From NCBI RefSeq assembly GCF_000150275.1, contig NW_002060957.1:1197512-1261511 (forward strand): a DNA stretch of 64,000 nucleotides, read 5' to 3'. Positions within the stretch are counted from its first letter, which is position 1, and every line of letters begins with the position of its first letter. Shown here one piece after another: positions 34,096 through 46,325 of this stretch. The stretch comes from Trichoplax adhaerens. Lineage: Eukaryota; Placozoa; Uniplacotomia; Trichoplacea; Trichoplacidae. Made by a program: the position numbers and the translations under genes. The notes beneath the pieces are model-generated. The model saw only the letters and a program-made list of their open reading frames with translations, ran no database searches and had not been told where the DNA came from.

Positions 34096-36887
34096 AGGAA
34101 CAACAGATTCTAGGATATGGATCACCAAGGTCATTTTTGTAGTTCCGTTAAATGTGGTAGTTTTTTCTTTTGCGAGTTTATCATGCTAGACGGATAAATT
34201 AATCTTTGCTTGTTCTATGTAATCCAGTTTTGGTGTCATTTGTAATTTACTTACTTTATTAGTTTTTCAACCTTTGTTTTAATTGATATCTTACAAGTTA
34301 GTTGCATCCAATATTGCGATGGATATGCTGTGCATTTAGTCCTTCATGCAATTAGCATAGAGTTGGATTCATAATTTGAATATTTGATAAGTTAAATTCA
34401 TTTTACTGCAATTCACCTTTATAGTTTGGTAATTTATTAGATAGCTCTTTGCTTCTGTGCTTTAGTCGCTATGGTTATCGAGCAATCGGCCTGATTGAAC
34501 GGTTACTTAACTTGTTTTTATCAAGAATAGGATGTAATCGCATAACTGAATAAATATGTAATTTCAATTATAGGCCTGTAGTTATTTTGTAATCAATGGG
34601 GATATTTTGAAGAAGTTAAAGGGTGGCTTAAACAAATTCAGTAAAAGACGTAACACGAGCTTAAAATGGATAGTATGAATTATGCCATACTATTTTAATC
34701 AGGCTATTTAGTTACAGCATCAGCGTGAATCTGTTAAGCTATACTATTATTTATCCGCACATCAAGTTATCGTTTATTTGTTTAGTTTAGAGTATACAGA
34801 GATGGATAATATACTAATGAGATACAGATATCCCCAACATCCGTCTACGAAGGTATAAATAATTTATGAAATTGAAACTGCACTAACGTGGTTATAACCA
34901 CTGTAGTACGCTAGTTCTTAGCTAGCCTGATGGATTTAATTGTATCAGTATTGAAAATCCAGTTCTTGAAATTTAACTTGAACTGATATCGCAGCTACCA
35001 TATGATATTCTATTTTATAGTATTAGTACTATTTAGGGTTTAGGCTAATTAATTGCAGGTTTACTGCGAATCTGATAAGCTATGCTGGTGTTCATCCACA
35101 CATGTAGTTGTCAGTTATTTGTTCAGATGACGGTATAGAAAGATCGATGATAGACGAATAGGATAAGTATATCTCTAACACACGTCCACGAGGGTAGAAA
35201 TAATTTGCGAAATTTAAACTGCACTAATGTGTTTATAGCTACAGTAGTAGGTTAGTTCTTACTTGGCCTGTTGTATTTATTGATGTCAATATTGAAATCC
35301 ATTTCTTGAAACGTAACTTAAGCTGATACAGTATTGTAGCTACTTTGTGCTACTCTATTTATAGTATCAGGACTATTTAAGATTTTAATAAACGGAGATA
35401 ATTCAAAGATTCTGCAAAACAATCAAGTTATGAATATTGTATCCATAGGCCAAAGCAGAAACTGTACTCGAGACCAAAACTCGACCACTTTACGTCTACC
35501 AGTTTAGGCTGACTTTGCAGCCGCCAATATTTGATTTAGTGAGATAATAAGGTATGAATAAATACATTTACTTCGGCGATACTCTACAGCGTAAATTTTA
35601 CTCATTCATTCTAACAGCTATAAAGTAGGATTTTACACTGTTGTAATTGGCATTTTTAGTTTTAGTCAAGCTAGAAATTTTTATCATAATATTTACTCCG
35701 ATTTAGTGTCTCAGAGTACCTGCATCACCTAAATAAAGGTAGTTACAAATCCTGTAGAGATTAGCTTGCTCTTTGTGGTCTTTAAATACCATAGGAAGAA
35801 TTAAAAAAATCTATATTGAATCAGCAAGTGATCTATTGTATAAGTCACTCTTGTATCTATGTATAACTTGACTCTACGTATAAAGTAGAATTAAATGCTT
35901 TCAAAGGTAGATGGAATCCTTTTGTAAATTTAACTCGTTGTACTAATGGATTACTCTCAATATACGTATATCCAGTTTTCATGTAAATAATTGCATATGA
36001 TTGTTATATAAATCAAATAAACTATTTTTAACCCAATAAAATAAGCCTGTAGGCTAACTTTTGGCTTTAAAACTCAAACAGTAAAGGTAAAAACAGCTGC
36101 ATGGTCTATTAGATAATATATGTAATATATTTGAGCTCCACCTGGCAAGATGGTAAGTGTTGACTCAGCCCTGGACGATCATTCTATGCACTATCGTAAT
36201 TTCAGCATATTTTCACATTCGCTTAAACAGTCATAAAAAACTGGCTCACAAGATTTATGATATTGGGATGGGCAAATGCTAACAAAAGTGTTTTGCTTCC
36301 GATTTGATCATTTTAATCTTTAAATTATCTATTCATACCCTATAGACGAACACTAATTGCCATAGTAGAATTCCTATACCTAATTGTGAGTTGAGTAGCT
36401 ATACTGAAAGTTTAACAATTATGGTAAGTTAGCTAGAATAGTTTTGGCTGGATTTCTTGTTCGATATTCTATCAATAGAAATTCTACCTCCTTAATGTGT
36501 TCTTTTAAAGATCTTGGTGTTAATGATAGTAAATAATTTTAATTTTGATAACAATTTTTACTCCAAATGTGTCATTAATCGATAGTTAATATCTGAAAGA
36601 AGTTAAATTAAAATTTAAATTACAGAACTTTGTTCATTTATATAACGATTTTATTAGTAGCTCTAGGTTATAGTATTTGTCATTGATTAAGCAATAATGA
36701 CGATATTATAGCCAGTCTGATCAGAAACTTGTTGAGTTACCTTCCGAATAAACTTTACATTACGCACCTTTGCTTCACAAGTCCCCAGTCAACCCAGGAA
36801 AGACCAAATCTTTCTCAGTTTTCATTCATATCAAGCTCCAACGTTAATGGTACGTTGATTAATTTAGGTATTATTTTATTCATTTAG
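34096..36887. other. Intergenic region between genes B and C
   Basis: This 2.8 kb runs between the stop of gene B and the membrane exon of gene C. It carries one ~342-bp tandem duplication and no supported coding exon. The start exon of gene C should lie here. An ATG at 36847-36849 directly followed by GTACGT is a candidate but would need a 38-bp intron. Confidence 0.6.
34716..35395. repeat. ~342-bp tandem duplication
   Basis: Two diverged copies start near 34722 (GTGAATCTGTTAAGCTAT) and 35064 (GCGAATCTGATAAGCTAT). They run in parallel through AAACTGCACTAA, TAGTTCTTA and TTATAGTAT blocks. Confidence 0.85.
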
Positions 36888-39800
36888 GGGACTCCTAGAA
36901 TTCAAATTCGAAATACGGATCGAAAGACCTATATTTTAATCGGGTCAATAATTTTGTTCGTTGGTGCTATTGTAGGAATTATAGCAGTAACTATATATTT
37001 AAGAAGTTAGTTTGCAACTTAAAATAATCTTAAGAATTAAGGATGGTGGAGCTGATTCTATCCAGTCCCTCTATTTTTTACGCATTATTCAATCCAGTTT
37101 TAGTTGCGAGGCAGTCGAAATTTAAACTAACTTGAAATCATAATGATATTGACTAGACAGCAACATTGATGCTCAACCGCCTAGTTACCAAGGCCGTATT
37201 TATGGATTCAGCCAGCTTTTCAACTCTTCATTTAATCCACAGTCAGTCTATGTGAGCTGGCTTAGCGGTATATTGATCCACTCCTCTTTTAATATTAATA
37301 TTAATTTTCTTTTCCCGCTGTCAATATAGATATGTCGAATCGCTTATCTTTCTATCTTCTTAACATGATAGATACATCCTATGAATATAACAATGCAGAT
37401 GGAGATCTTATAGAATACAATGTTGATACTAATACTTCTAAAACCCTTCTAACAGCATCTGAAAAGGTGAGATTTTCTTATTCTTTGAACTATTTCTCCT
37501 AGAACTATAAACTAGTTTACCTCTGCTAGCTCTTATGGTTTGAATAAAATTGAAAGTACTAAATATATTCTAGTTTATTGCCTTAATAAAATCAAGTACT
37601 GGCAGTAATGCATTATGCAATTATAATTCCATGCAATATAAATTTCCTTTGCATAGGCATCACTTAAAGGGGAAAGGACTTGGATTAGTCCTGATGGCCA
37701 ATATTTATTGCTAGCCTATGAAGTGAAATTGGTGTGTTAATCATTTAAATTCATAATTGCAATGAGTTCTATAGACTAAATCAGTGCCTATAAGAAAATC
37801 TATTATGGTTCTTTTAATAGTAGATCTAGCTGTCTCTTCTTAGCAATATATCTTCCGAAAGATATATCAGATATTTATTCAGTGTCTCTTATGCTTTTTC
37901 TAATCTATGTTTGCTTAGCAATATCGATATTCTTTCTTTGCACGTTACGTGGCTTACAGGATCTCAGATAAGTAAGAATTTGATTTCGTTCGTCATTTGT
38001 AATCGGATTATCTAGCGTAATCAGTCTAAGACCTGCCGTCTTCTTTAATTTGGTTTACTATGAACAATAATAGTTACATCTTGATCGTAGATTTTGGCTG
38101 GTATTTAACTTTACGTTATTAGTTCGATCCGAACTATGCATAATCGTAATTTGTTCTAATATCAGGATATTAATAAAACTTTTTAACTTGTAAATTTATT
38201 TAGAATTCAGTTAAATTCAATAATGAAATCATTTATAGCAATTCACTGATATATCTATATATAACATCAAGGCTAATTTCCGTTACGAAGCTATAAATTC
38301 TCCTTCATTAATGAAATAGATAAACATTAACTATTTATAATTGAAGTAAAGCTAAGATTTGCTTCATATTTTTAGAGAATTCATCGAATGAAATGATAAT
38401 GATACGCTAATTATATCATGTAATTTAATTTATTTTTCATCAAGAAAAGTATTTCGCCTGGAGCCTATGGGAAGTAGTAAACTATTGCGATATATGGGCT
38501 GGTCAGCTACAGGTCACCAATTGGTAAGAAATTGAAATTTAGTATTTTGGTAGAAAATAGATTGAAGCTCCGGGTCATAATAGCTTCGACATTCGTTAAT
38601 CTTACGGTATAAGATTTGAGATAATAAGATGATATTCTAAGCTCTTTAAATTATGTAGTGAAAACTTCCTTTACAGACGCAATTAACTACTTATTTGATA
38701 ATAATTAAAGCTTTGCAAATGGTGTATACATTCTCTTTCACTAGGCATTTATCTATCTAAACGATATATACGTTATACCTGATCCAACGCAAGGGAATGC
38801 TTCTGTCCGATTAACAAATACTGGAGTTGATGGAATTATTTTTAATGGTGTACCGGATTGGAATAGCGAAGGTAATTATCTCAAATCAAAAAAATATCTG
38901 CTGCAAATTAGGCTATTAGAGAATTGAGATCAAATTTATAGTAATTTAGCCCCAAATTTTAAATTTAAGAGCTGCTGCATTACCGACTACATTATAGCCT
39001 CAATGCTGCAATAGGGAACTGTGTACTTGTATACTCCATAATGCTAACATTATAAAATTTTAGCGAGAAATATCGCTATCTTCTTTAACACCCTTGAATT
39101 GCATATTCTTGCATCATTATCTACCTTAGAGGAAATTTTATATAGTAGTAATGCACTATATTGGTCTAAATCGTCTACCTATATCTGCTATGGGAATTAT
39201 AATGCTAGTGGAGTTGGTTCAGCGCAATGGATGTGGTACGAAGGGAAAATGTCTTATACTACAGTTAAATCGATTCAATATCCTAAGGTAAAGCGTTCAA
39301 TCCTGTTAATGTTGAATATTTTCTCGTCGATTCTTATTGTCGCTCCTTTTATATCTTTCTTTTAGGCTGGTACTAAAAACTCTAAAATAGCAGTCTATGT
39401 CACCAAAGCAACGGATGCTAGAAACGTTGTTCAGCTACTTCCCCCGGCAAAATTTGCTAACGAGTAATGATAATTGGTCACGTAATCTAGTAGAAACTTG
39501 TTCATAGGTTTTCAATTGCATATATTCTTACGTATTGTTTGGATAAATAAGATAATTTATTACATTCAATTTAAATGATTTACTGCTGGCAACTTCAGCA
39601 TTTTCAATATCATTTATCATTTTGCCCATTTGGAATAGAGAATATTATTTCACTAATGTGGTTTGGGCATCCGATACTATTGTTACTGTGACGTGGCTAA
39701 ATCGATTTTCTAACACAAGCATTTTAATGTCATGTGATGCAACCAATGGGCAATGTCGGCAGGTGAGATGTAAAATAATCCAAGATATTTAATGCAATTT

Positions 39801-42800
39801 CGCCTTTATTGCACAATTTCAGTTTGATATGTACGTCTTAATTTTGGCTCAATACGAATGCTGATAAGACATGTCTACGAGTTGCTACTATTTTTAAAGC
39901 TAAATCTAGTCTCAGAAATAATAGCACTGAAAATATTGTAAGTGCACTAGTATATTGAAATATTAAAATTACGTTTGCAGATATATATCACAAGAACACT
40001 AACCAACATCAATCGTTGCTTAATTCTATTCTCGTCTTTTAATAATGCTTATAATTATTTTAAAACATTTCAATCACTGACTATATGAAAAACTATAGCT
40101 AACATAATTGGGCTACATAATCTACATATTTCTATACTTAATATATTAAACTATTAGAATTTCGTTTACGGTTGTATATCACAAAGACTGCTTGCCATGC
40201 AATAATAGTTTTTATCTAAAATATTTCAATCATCGGCTGCACTAGAAACTGTAATCAATTTAATTGGATGACATAGCCTATTTACTTCTATATTCAACTA
40301 TAATTCTTTAAATAGATTCATCATCTAACACAATCAAACGGCTGGATAGACTACAAATATGTAAGTTTCATAGATTTTGGACTATGCTCAATATTTCATT
40401 TACCTTCGAACGCGGACATATCATAGGCTATATTCTACTAAAACTAATTGAAACTAATGTTTCTCATTTAATGTATTTAAAACTTGTGGATAATTACTAG
40501 AAAAGCCCATTATTCAATTCCGCTGGTGATTATTACTTTGCTGTTCTTCCTAAGAAAGGTGCGAGTGGAAAAACATATTTCCATATAGCTCGAGTAACAC
40601 TTTCGGTAAGTTAATGCCACTGTAAGTACAGGAATATCTTAGATTGAAATGTTATGTTATACTGGAATAAGCTAATGCTGGCCTTCTTTTGCACGTCAGA
40701 AAGTATTCATATACCATAAAGTAAATTCGTAAAGAGGTTAATAATATCTTAAAATCTTGAATTTTATCACTTATCGTTCTCATATAGGACGGGAGAAAAT
40801 TTTGGTTAACTGCTGGCAACTGGCAAGTTACAACTATTTACGCCTATTCCGAAGCCAGGCAGTTGATGTAAGCTAGTGGAAATAAAGTCTAGGTTTTGTC
40901 CGAATAGGAAGGATAGTCTATTCAACCGCATATTTATTTAACATTTTTTTAGCGTAATTCTTCTTCTATCTAAGATTATATACTATTCATTTAAATCTTT
41001 AAATGTCTGTGTAAAAATTATGTTTTGGGTTTAAATGAGAAATGTAGGGATCGAACAGATATGTACTTGTGTAATCTTATTGTAGATAAATTAGTTGTAT
41101 AATATAGCTATATTATACAACTAATATTATGCTACATACCACATAATTTATTGTTTTAGCTTGCTCATTTAATAGGGCTTAAACCGATATTCCGCATGTA
41201 ACATATCTTTACAATTTTAATTACATAAATTGATGAGCTAATATACTGCTGAAGCGAACTGAGTTATATAAGTGATGCCATAAGTACAGCTAAACAGATC
41301 CAATTCATTAATAAAATTTTTAAGATAGCAATATCTTGTTATTATTTGATATCCGCTACAGTTTTACTTATTAAGCTGATAATATAATTTAATATAATCA
41401 TATCTATATGAACAGATTTTTTCAGAGTACTCAACTAAGTTCTACCAGTAGAAATATTTATAGGTAAGAAGGAATAAAGTTATTGCGGTAATATCTTTAA
41501 AAAGATTCTTGCAAAGAGAAAGCCTCTAATTTTTTTTTAATTTCAATTGCCAATTAACTCTCCATTTCATATCTGCAGTGTTTCGATTAATGGTACTAAT
41601 AAGAAATGTATTAGCTGTAATTTTAAGCCCATTGGTAAGGCTATACTCATAAATATCGATATATAGTATAAATTGTGTTACTAGCGTGGCTATTATCTGA
41701 TAAGATAAATTTATTGTCAGAGGAATGCAACTTCTATACTGGTTCATTTAGTACAAATGGACATTATTGCCTACTTGGTTGCCGAGGTATGAAATTTTTA
41801 TCTCATTTCTAACGCAGTATTTGATTTGTCTTTTATACTTAAAATGATTGATGATATCACTTTATCTCCCCTAACTATACTCGATGACTATAATTATAAA
41901 TTGCTAGTAAGAAATTTTGCTGTAGTCCTTTCTACTGAATACTAAATGATGTATAAGCATCTATCATTGGTATCCATTTTAGGTCCAGGAATTCCTTCCT
42001 ATCACCTTATCAGCACTCAATCCAATCTTCGTATGTATATAAAAATAGGCCAATTCCTAAAATTTGTTATTCATACTAATAATTTAGCCTTACTTTTACC
42101 TCAGATGTGACAATGGAAACAAATCAACGCCTTAGAAATATACTAAAAGACATTACATTACCCAAGCGCGAAATTATGGAGTTTGAACGCGACGGATATA
42201 GTTAGTTGATTACTTCTATCTTATCCTCGATTTATAGGCTAACTTTAATAATTTTTAGGAATATTAAATCTAAAATGATTCGATGTCAGCAATAATTTTC
42301 TATTTTCTTCCCTAATCAGAGATGAACACTTTTATTTATTATCCTCCTGGATTTGATAAGGATAAGCAGTATCCTGTGTTAATGTATAAGTGAGTACCAT
42401 CATATTTTCTACATGATTTTGATTTTTCTAGCTTGTTGATGTCATGAAATTATAATTTTAAACTTCAACAAAGTTATGGTGGGCCACAAAGCCAACTAGT
42501 AAGTTTACTTTCAGAAATTTTTGCTTCTCATTTTCCGATGCATTTTAAATTTCTTGTTAGTTTTAGATTATTATTCATTCCACGATCACTAGGTCAATCA
42601 ACAATTTGGATTAGGATGGCCAGAATATTTCTCGTCCTTTTTGCAAATGATTGTTATTACCATCGATCCTCGTGGAACTGGCTATAAAAGCAATGAGTAA
42701 AACATCCTTTTCTTGGCCTGATAATTGTATTGGTTGAAACTAGGATCAATTTTGCTATTTTCTAAAATTTTTAAATTATTGCTATGATCTTCATCTATGT

Positions 42801-44253
42801 ATTAGGTTTATGTATAGCACATACTTGAGAATGGGTGTACAAGAAGCAGAGGATATCATTGCCTTCGCAAAGTTCGATTCACTTCAGTTTCATTTGCATT
42901 ATTTACTGATTTTAATTTTAAGTAAATAGTATTGAGTAGACAATGTAATTGGTAGCTAATTGATAATCTGCAATTACTCCATGACTGAATAATAGAGCAA
43001 GGGCAGTCATAAACTTAAATATATTGATTAAACTAATTTTATTTTTCGAAAGGTATATTAAAACATTCCGTTATGTTCATAAAAGTAAAGTGGGCATATT
43101 TGGATGGGTAATATGCTTGTTTTGATATATTATTTTCTAGTTTCCTTAACTAATAGAATTAAACAATATCAAGAAATTTTAATATTGAATTAATTAATAG
43201 TCCCATGGGGCCTATCTTGGAGGTATGGCTATGGGTATTAATGACCATGTTTTCAGTTTGGGTCTACTTGTTGCTCCAGTATCTGATTTTAGATTTTATG
43301 GTAAGTAGAAAATTTGTTAAGCCTTGCCTATTCTACTGATATCCAAATTTCCCTGGAGCAATAATAGCCAATTTATATACCTTAATATCGTTAATGATTG
43401 GCAACTTCGTATAATAGATACTGGTTACACTGAAAGGTTTATGCTTTCACCTAAAGAAAACTTAAAGGGCTATGAAGTATGCAAGTTCTCATTGCCTGTA
43501 TTTTTTCAGTTAGCAAGATTTATTTACATCTAAGATTGAGTTAATTGAAAAATATGCAATAAAAAAGTGGATAGTATTAAAAATTGAGCAAAGTTTTTGA
43601 CATTATTGTTATATATCTCTTAATTTAGCGTACACGTCTCTGGAACTCTTTGTTATATGTATATTTCTTCTGTTAATTATTATAATATCTGATATGTGAG
43701 CATATATGAAATTAATTAGCAAAGAATGAAAAAATGTACTATATAAGGTCGGAAAGCATCTAAAGTACTGCAAGTTAAACTGCTTAATCGTTAGATTTAA
43801 TTTTTGTGTCCATAAAAATGTTGGTCAGCTACTACGCCATTTATTAGCATCTTCTATCTGGTAAGGTGAATCATTGTTTATAAATTAGGAAGCTTCAATC
43901 CTCAATAGACTGGATGGATTCAAAAATGCGACAGTTTTTATTGCTCATGGCAATGCCGACGATAACGTTCATTTTCAAAATAGTGCAGTCTTGGTTCAAT
44001 CATTGCAGGAGAAAGGAATCCAATTTAGAATGATGGTAAGTAAAAGTTTGCAGTAGTGCAGCTAGCAGTTGATATCAAGTACGTTTATTGATCTATATAG
44101 AGCTCATAATTAACTGTGCTTACTCCATATCTGCAGATGTATCCAAATAAAAATCATAATATTGATGGTTATGGAAGGAAACATTTATTTGTCGCCATGA
44201 CCAATTTGATTGCGGAAAAATTTGTTTTAGCTAATCCGTTCCAAAATAATTAA
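36888..44253 (+). CDS. DPP4-like: DPP4-family serine peptidase C with altered active site
   Basis: 27 coding exons give about 774 residues (start codon uncertain). A membrane helix at about residues 16-37 ([19 protein letters not shown]) follows a short tail. Propeller motifs are [15 protein letters not shown] (Glu residues 219-221), CDATNGQC and CISC...LLGC. The triad Ser635 ([10 protein letters not shown]), Asp711 ([10 protein letters not shown]) and His743 (YPNKNHN) is present. Two changes are notable. The elbow SYGG is SHGA. The residue matching oxyanion Tyr547, five before the PP of the FIYYPPGFD segment, is Thr. It may be an active peptidase with shifted specificity or a weak one. It is closer to B than to A along its length (shared [26 protein letters not shown]). 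Exon 22 uses an unusual donor (GTTCGA). Confidence 0.9.
39940..40310. repeat. Two-copy ~185-bp tandem repeat in intron 10 of gene C
   Basis: Copies share TATTAAA-TTA blocks, ACGTTTGCAGATATATATCAC / TCGTTTACGGTTGTATATCAC, a TTTCAATCA-CT block and an AATTGG-ACATA block. They run roughly 39950-40130 and 40140-40305. Confidence 0.65.
41091..41124. repeat. Perfect 34-bp palindrome in intron 13 of gene C
   Basis: Half-site TTAGTTGTATAATATAG is followed immediately by its exact reverse complement with no spacer. It lies in the 548-bp intron between exons 13 and 14. It would form a 17-bp hairpin in the pre-mRNA. Confidence 0.9.
43201..43300 (+). other. Gene C catalytic serine exon
   Basis: The exon opens with TCC-CAT-GGG-GCC directly after GGA-TGG of the previous exon, giving [11 protein letters not shown]. 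The Ser is kept. The following Tyr and second Gly of the usual SYGG are His and Ala. Confidence 0.88.
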
Positions 44254-46325
44254 ATTATAAAATTCTTGAGCTTTGTTGTAGTAAAATTTGGGTTGGTTTA
44301 GGCGGCTTTTATAAATTTCCAAATTTGCAATTCAAAAATGTGTTGCTTCGAAATATAGCATCAAGCTACTATCCAAAAATACTAAAAATATAAAGTATTT
44401 TCTAATTTTCTTGCTTAGTATTCCTATTCTCTTTAGTTATGAAAAAGTTAAATTCTAACTATGGTATCCTAGTATCGTAAACTTCATAGGAAAAAATTAA
44501 GCAAAAAATTGAAAATTTGTTAATATTGTTATCAATGGTGTCATACTTGAAATAATTGTAAATCTTGCATAGCCCACGCATCGTATCTAGATTTAACGAC
44601 CAGACGTCTAGCTATTCGGTCACATCGCTGACTATGATTACTATCTATCTACTTTATTTCAATGATTAAATATGATCTTTCTCATCTTTCTTTCTGTTTG
44701 ATACTTATTTGTATGCTGTTTGGATTTATAGATTTCTGTCATCGTTCTGATTTAAAACTAGCATCAGTACGATCTGGTTCAGTCACTTGTTAAATTATTT
44801 ACAGATAAGTTACATTTAAGACTAGGTTTTTGATATTGTTTAGTTAGCTTCGCCGAGTTAAATTATTAATATTGTTCGATTTAGGCTTTATTTGAAAACT
44901 ATTAGATTTTATCCGTATTTTTAAAAGATATATACGTTCATATAGATAGCTACAAATGAAAAATTAGTGGTATTATTAATGCTAGTTTTATTTGCAGCCG
45001 TGATCAAGATTGTTTGTCTTATATACTCGTACGTCAGTGAAATATCTTTCTGAGATCATATTTGTGATAAAAGCTCCTGCTTTAGCTACAACGTAATCAC
45101 TACATTCTCAAACAGTATTATCTACTTAATTAGTACCAATAGATGATATTAAATCTGTATCAACATCTTGCTAAAACTCTTCATATATGCTGCATAAAAA
45201 AGTACCATTTACTGCATTAATTTTAGCTTATAATTTAAATTTTTTAAGCTCAATAATCAACTGATGCGATGTTCATTTCAGAACAAGATCTAGATTCGCC
45301 ATTAATGTTAGTTTACATTGGAATGATTGTTAAGACTTTCCATGAACTACAACCTGAGAATCGACATTGGCATAACCTACATAGAACCTAAAAATACTTG
45401 TTTTACGCGTAATTTCCCAATAATTATTTCTAGTACGCGCTTTCTTGCGCCATAGCTATATTTTTACGTTAAGTCAATCGCAGTTTTCCTCCCAATAGTA
45501 CGATAAATATACATTTGGTAATAAAAAAGCTAATTTCTCTATAAGTCACAGCAACTAGCAACCTCAGATATATTCCTAATGGTATATATATATTTTATTA
45601 GAAAATTGTACATCAATTCGGTTATCATTATAAAATAGTGTCAATTATCCAGGCATCGGATAAGTCGACCATATTGCATGAAATAAAAGTTCAAAAGTGA
45701 ATAAGAAATATTTCTACACTATATCTATCTGATAGATTCGCATAAACTCAATTTTGAGCTACAATTATAAAAAATGGGCTTTACTGTCCGACCTTCAACA
45801 ACACATTACGCAAATACATTGCAGTCAATTTTTTTACAGAAGATGCAATCGATAAGATTTATAAAAATTCATCGCTGCTATCAAATCGAAGAAATAACAT
45901 AATGTAGTTAATTTAAAGCACAGGCCAATTTTTTAATATAGAGATGTTGAATAATAGAAAATTGGAAATACTTTACGAGCATTTAGCAATCTCTGATGGA
46001 TAAAACGCAGCATCAGAAATTATAGTAAGAGATGCAAAGGTATCAAAAAAGAATCTTTCGAGAGCTGGAATAATTTGAATGAAATTATGAGATCTTAAAT
46101 AAAGTTTAAAGCGAATATATTTAAAAGGTTCCATAGCACAGTAATAATAGTAAATTATATGTGGCCAATATCATGGTGTTTATAATGCATACAATGGTAG
46201 CAGAATTTTTCAATATCGAGATCAATTTTTTAATTATAGCTATTGATAATTGATTTGAGAAGGAACTGTATTTTCATCTAAACTGTAGCATGGCATCCAT
46301 ATGTAATTTTTCATTTACCTCTTGG
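44254..46325. other. Convergent intergenic region between gene C and the KIAA2012-like gene
   Basis: About 2.1 kb lies between two 3' ends (gene C on plus, the KIAA2012-like gene on minus). It must hold both 3' UTRs. No coding block is visible. A minus-strand stretch at about 44557-44632 has a tRNA-like A box and anticodon stem but no good T arm. Confidence 0.6.
44557..44632 (-). pseudogene. Possible degenerate tRNA-like relic
   Basis: On the minus strand a TGACCGAATAG block resembles an A box. It is followed by a TCTGG...CTAGA stem around TCGTTAAAT, like an anticodon arm with a 9-base loop. The region where GGTTCGAATCC would be expected reads GGGCTATGCAAG, so no functional T arm is seen. 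It may be a dead tRNA or tRNA-derived repeat, or chance. Confidence 0.22.

Larger units (their letters stand above)
36888..44253 (+). other. Exon map of gene C
   Basis: Coding exons: 36888-37005, 37157-37267, 37372-37466, 37657-37731, 37919-37971, 38445-38523, 38745-38871, 39130-39287, 39366-39463, 39639-39762, 40316-40360, 40501-40605, 40788-40867, 41416-41463, 41579-41634, 41721-41786, 41983-42030, 42105-42200, 42320-42389, 42474-42498, 42593-42696, 42806-42871, 43053-43107, 43201-43300, 43418-43476, 43889-44035, 44137-44253. The total is 2325 nt (775 codons with stop). All are GT-AG and in frame; exons 1 and 18 use GTTAGT donors. Confidence 0.84.

Noticed and set aside
36847-36887. ATG immediately followed by GTACGT as start exon of gene C
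   Set aside because: Would need a 38-bp intron, shorter than any other here, and genes A and B show no equivalent; kept only as a possibility.
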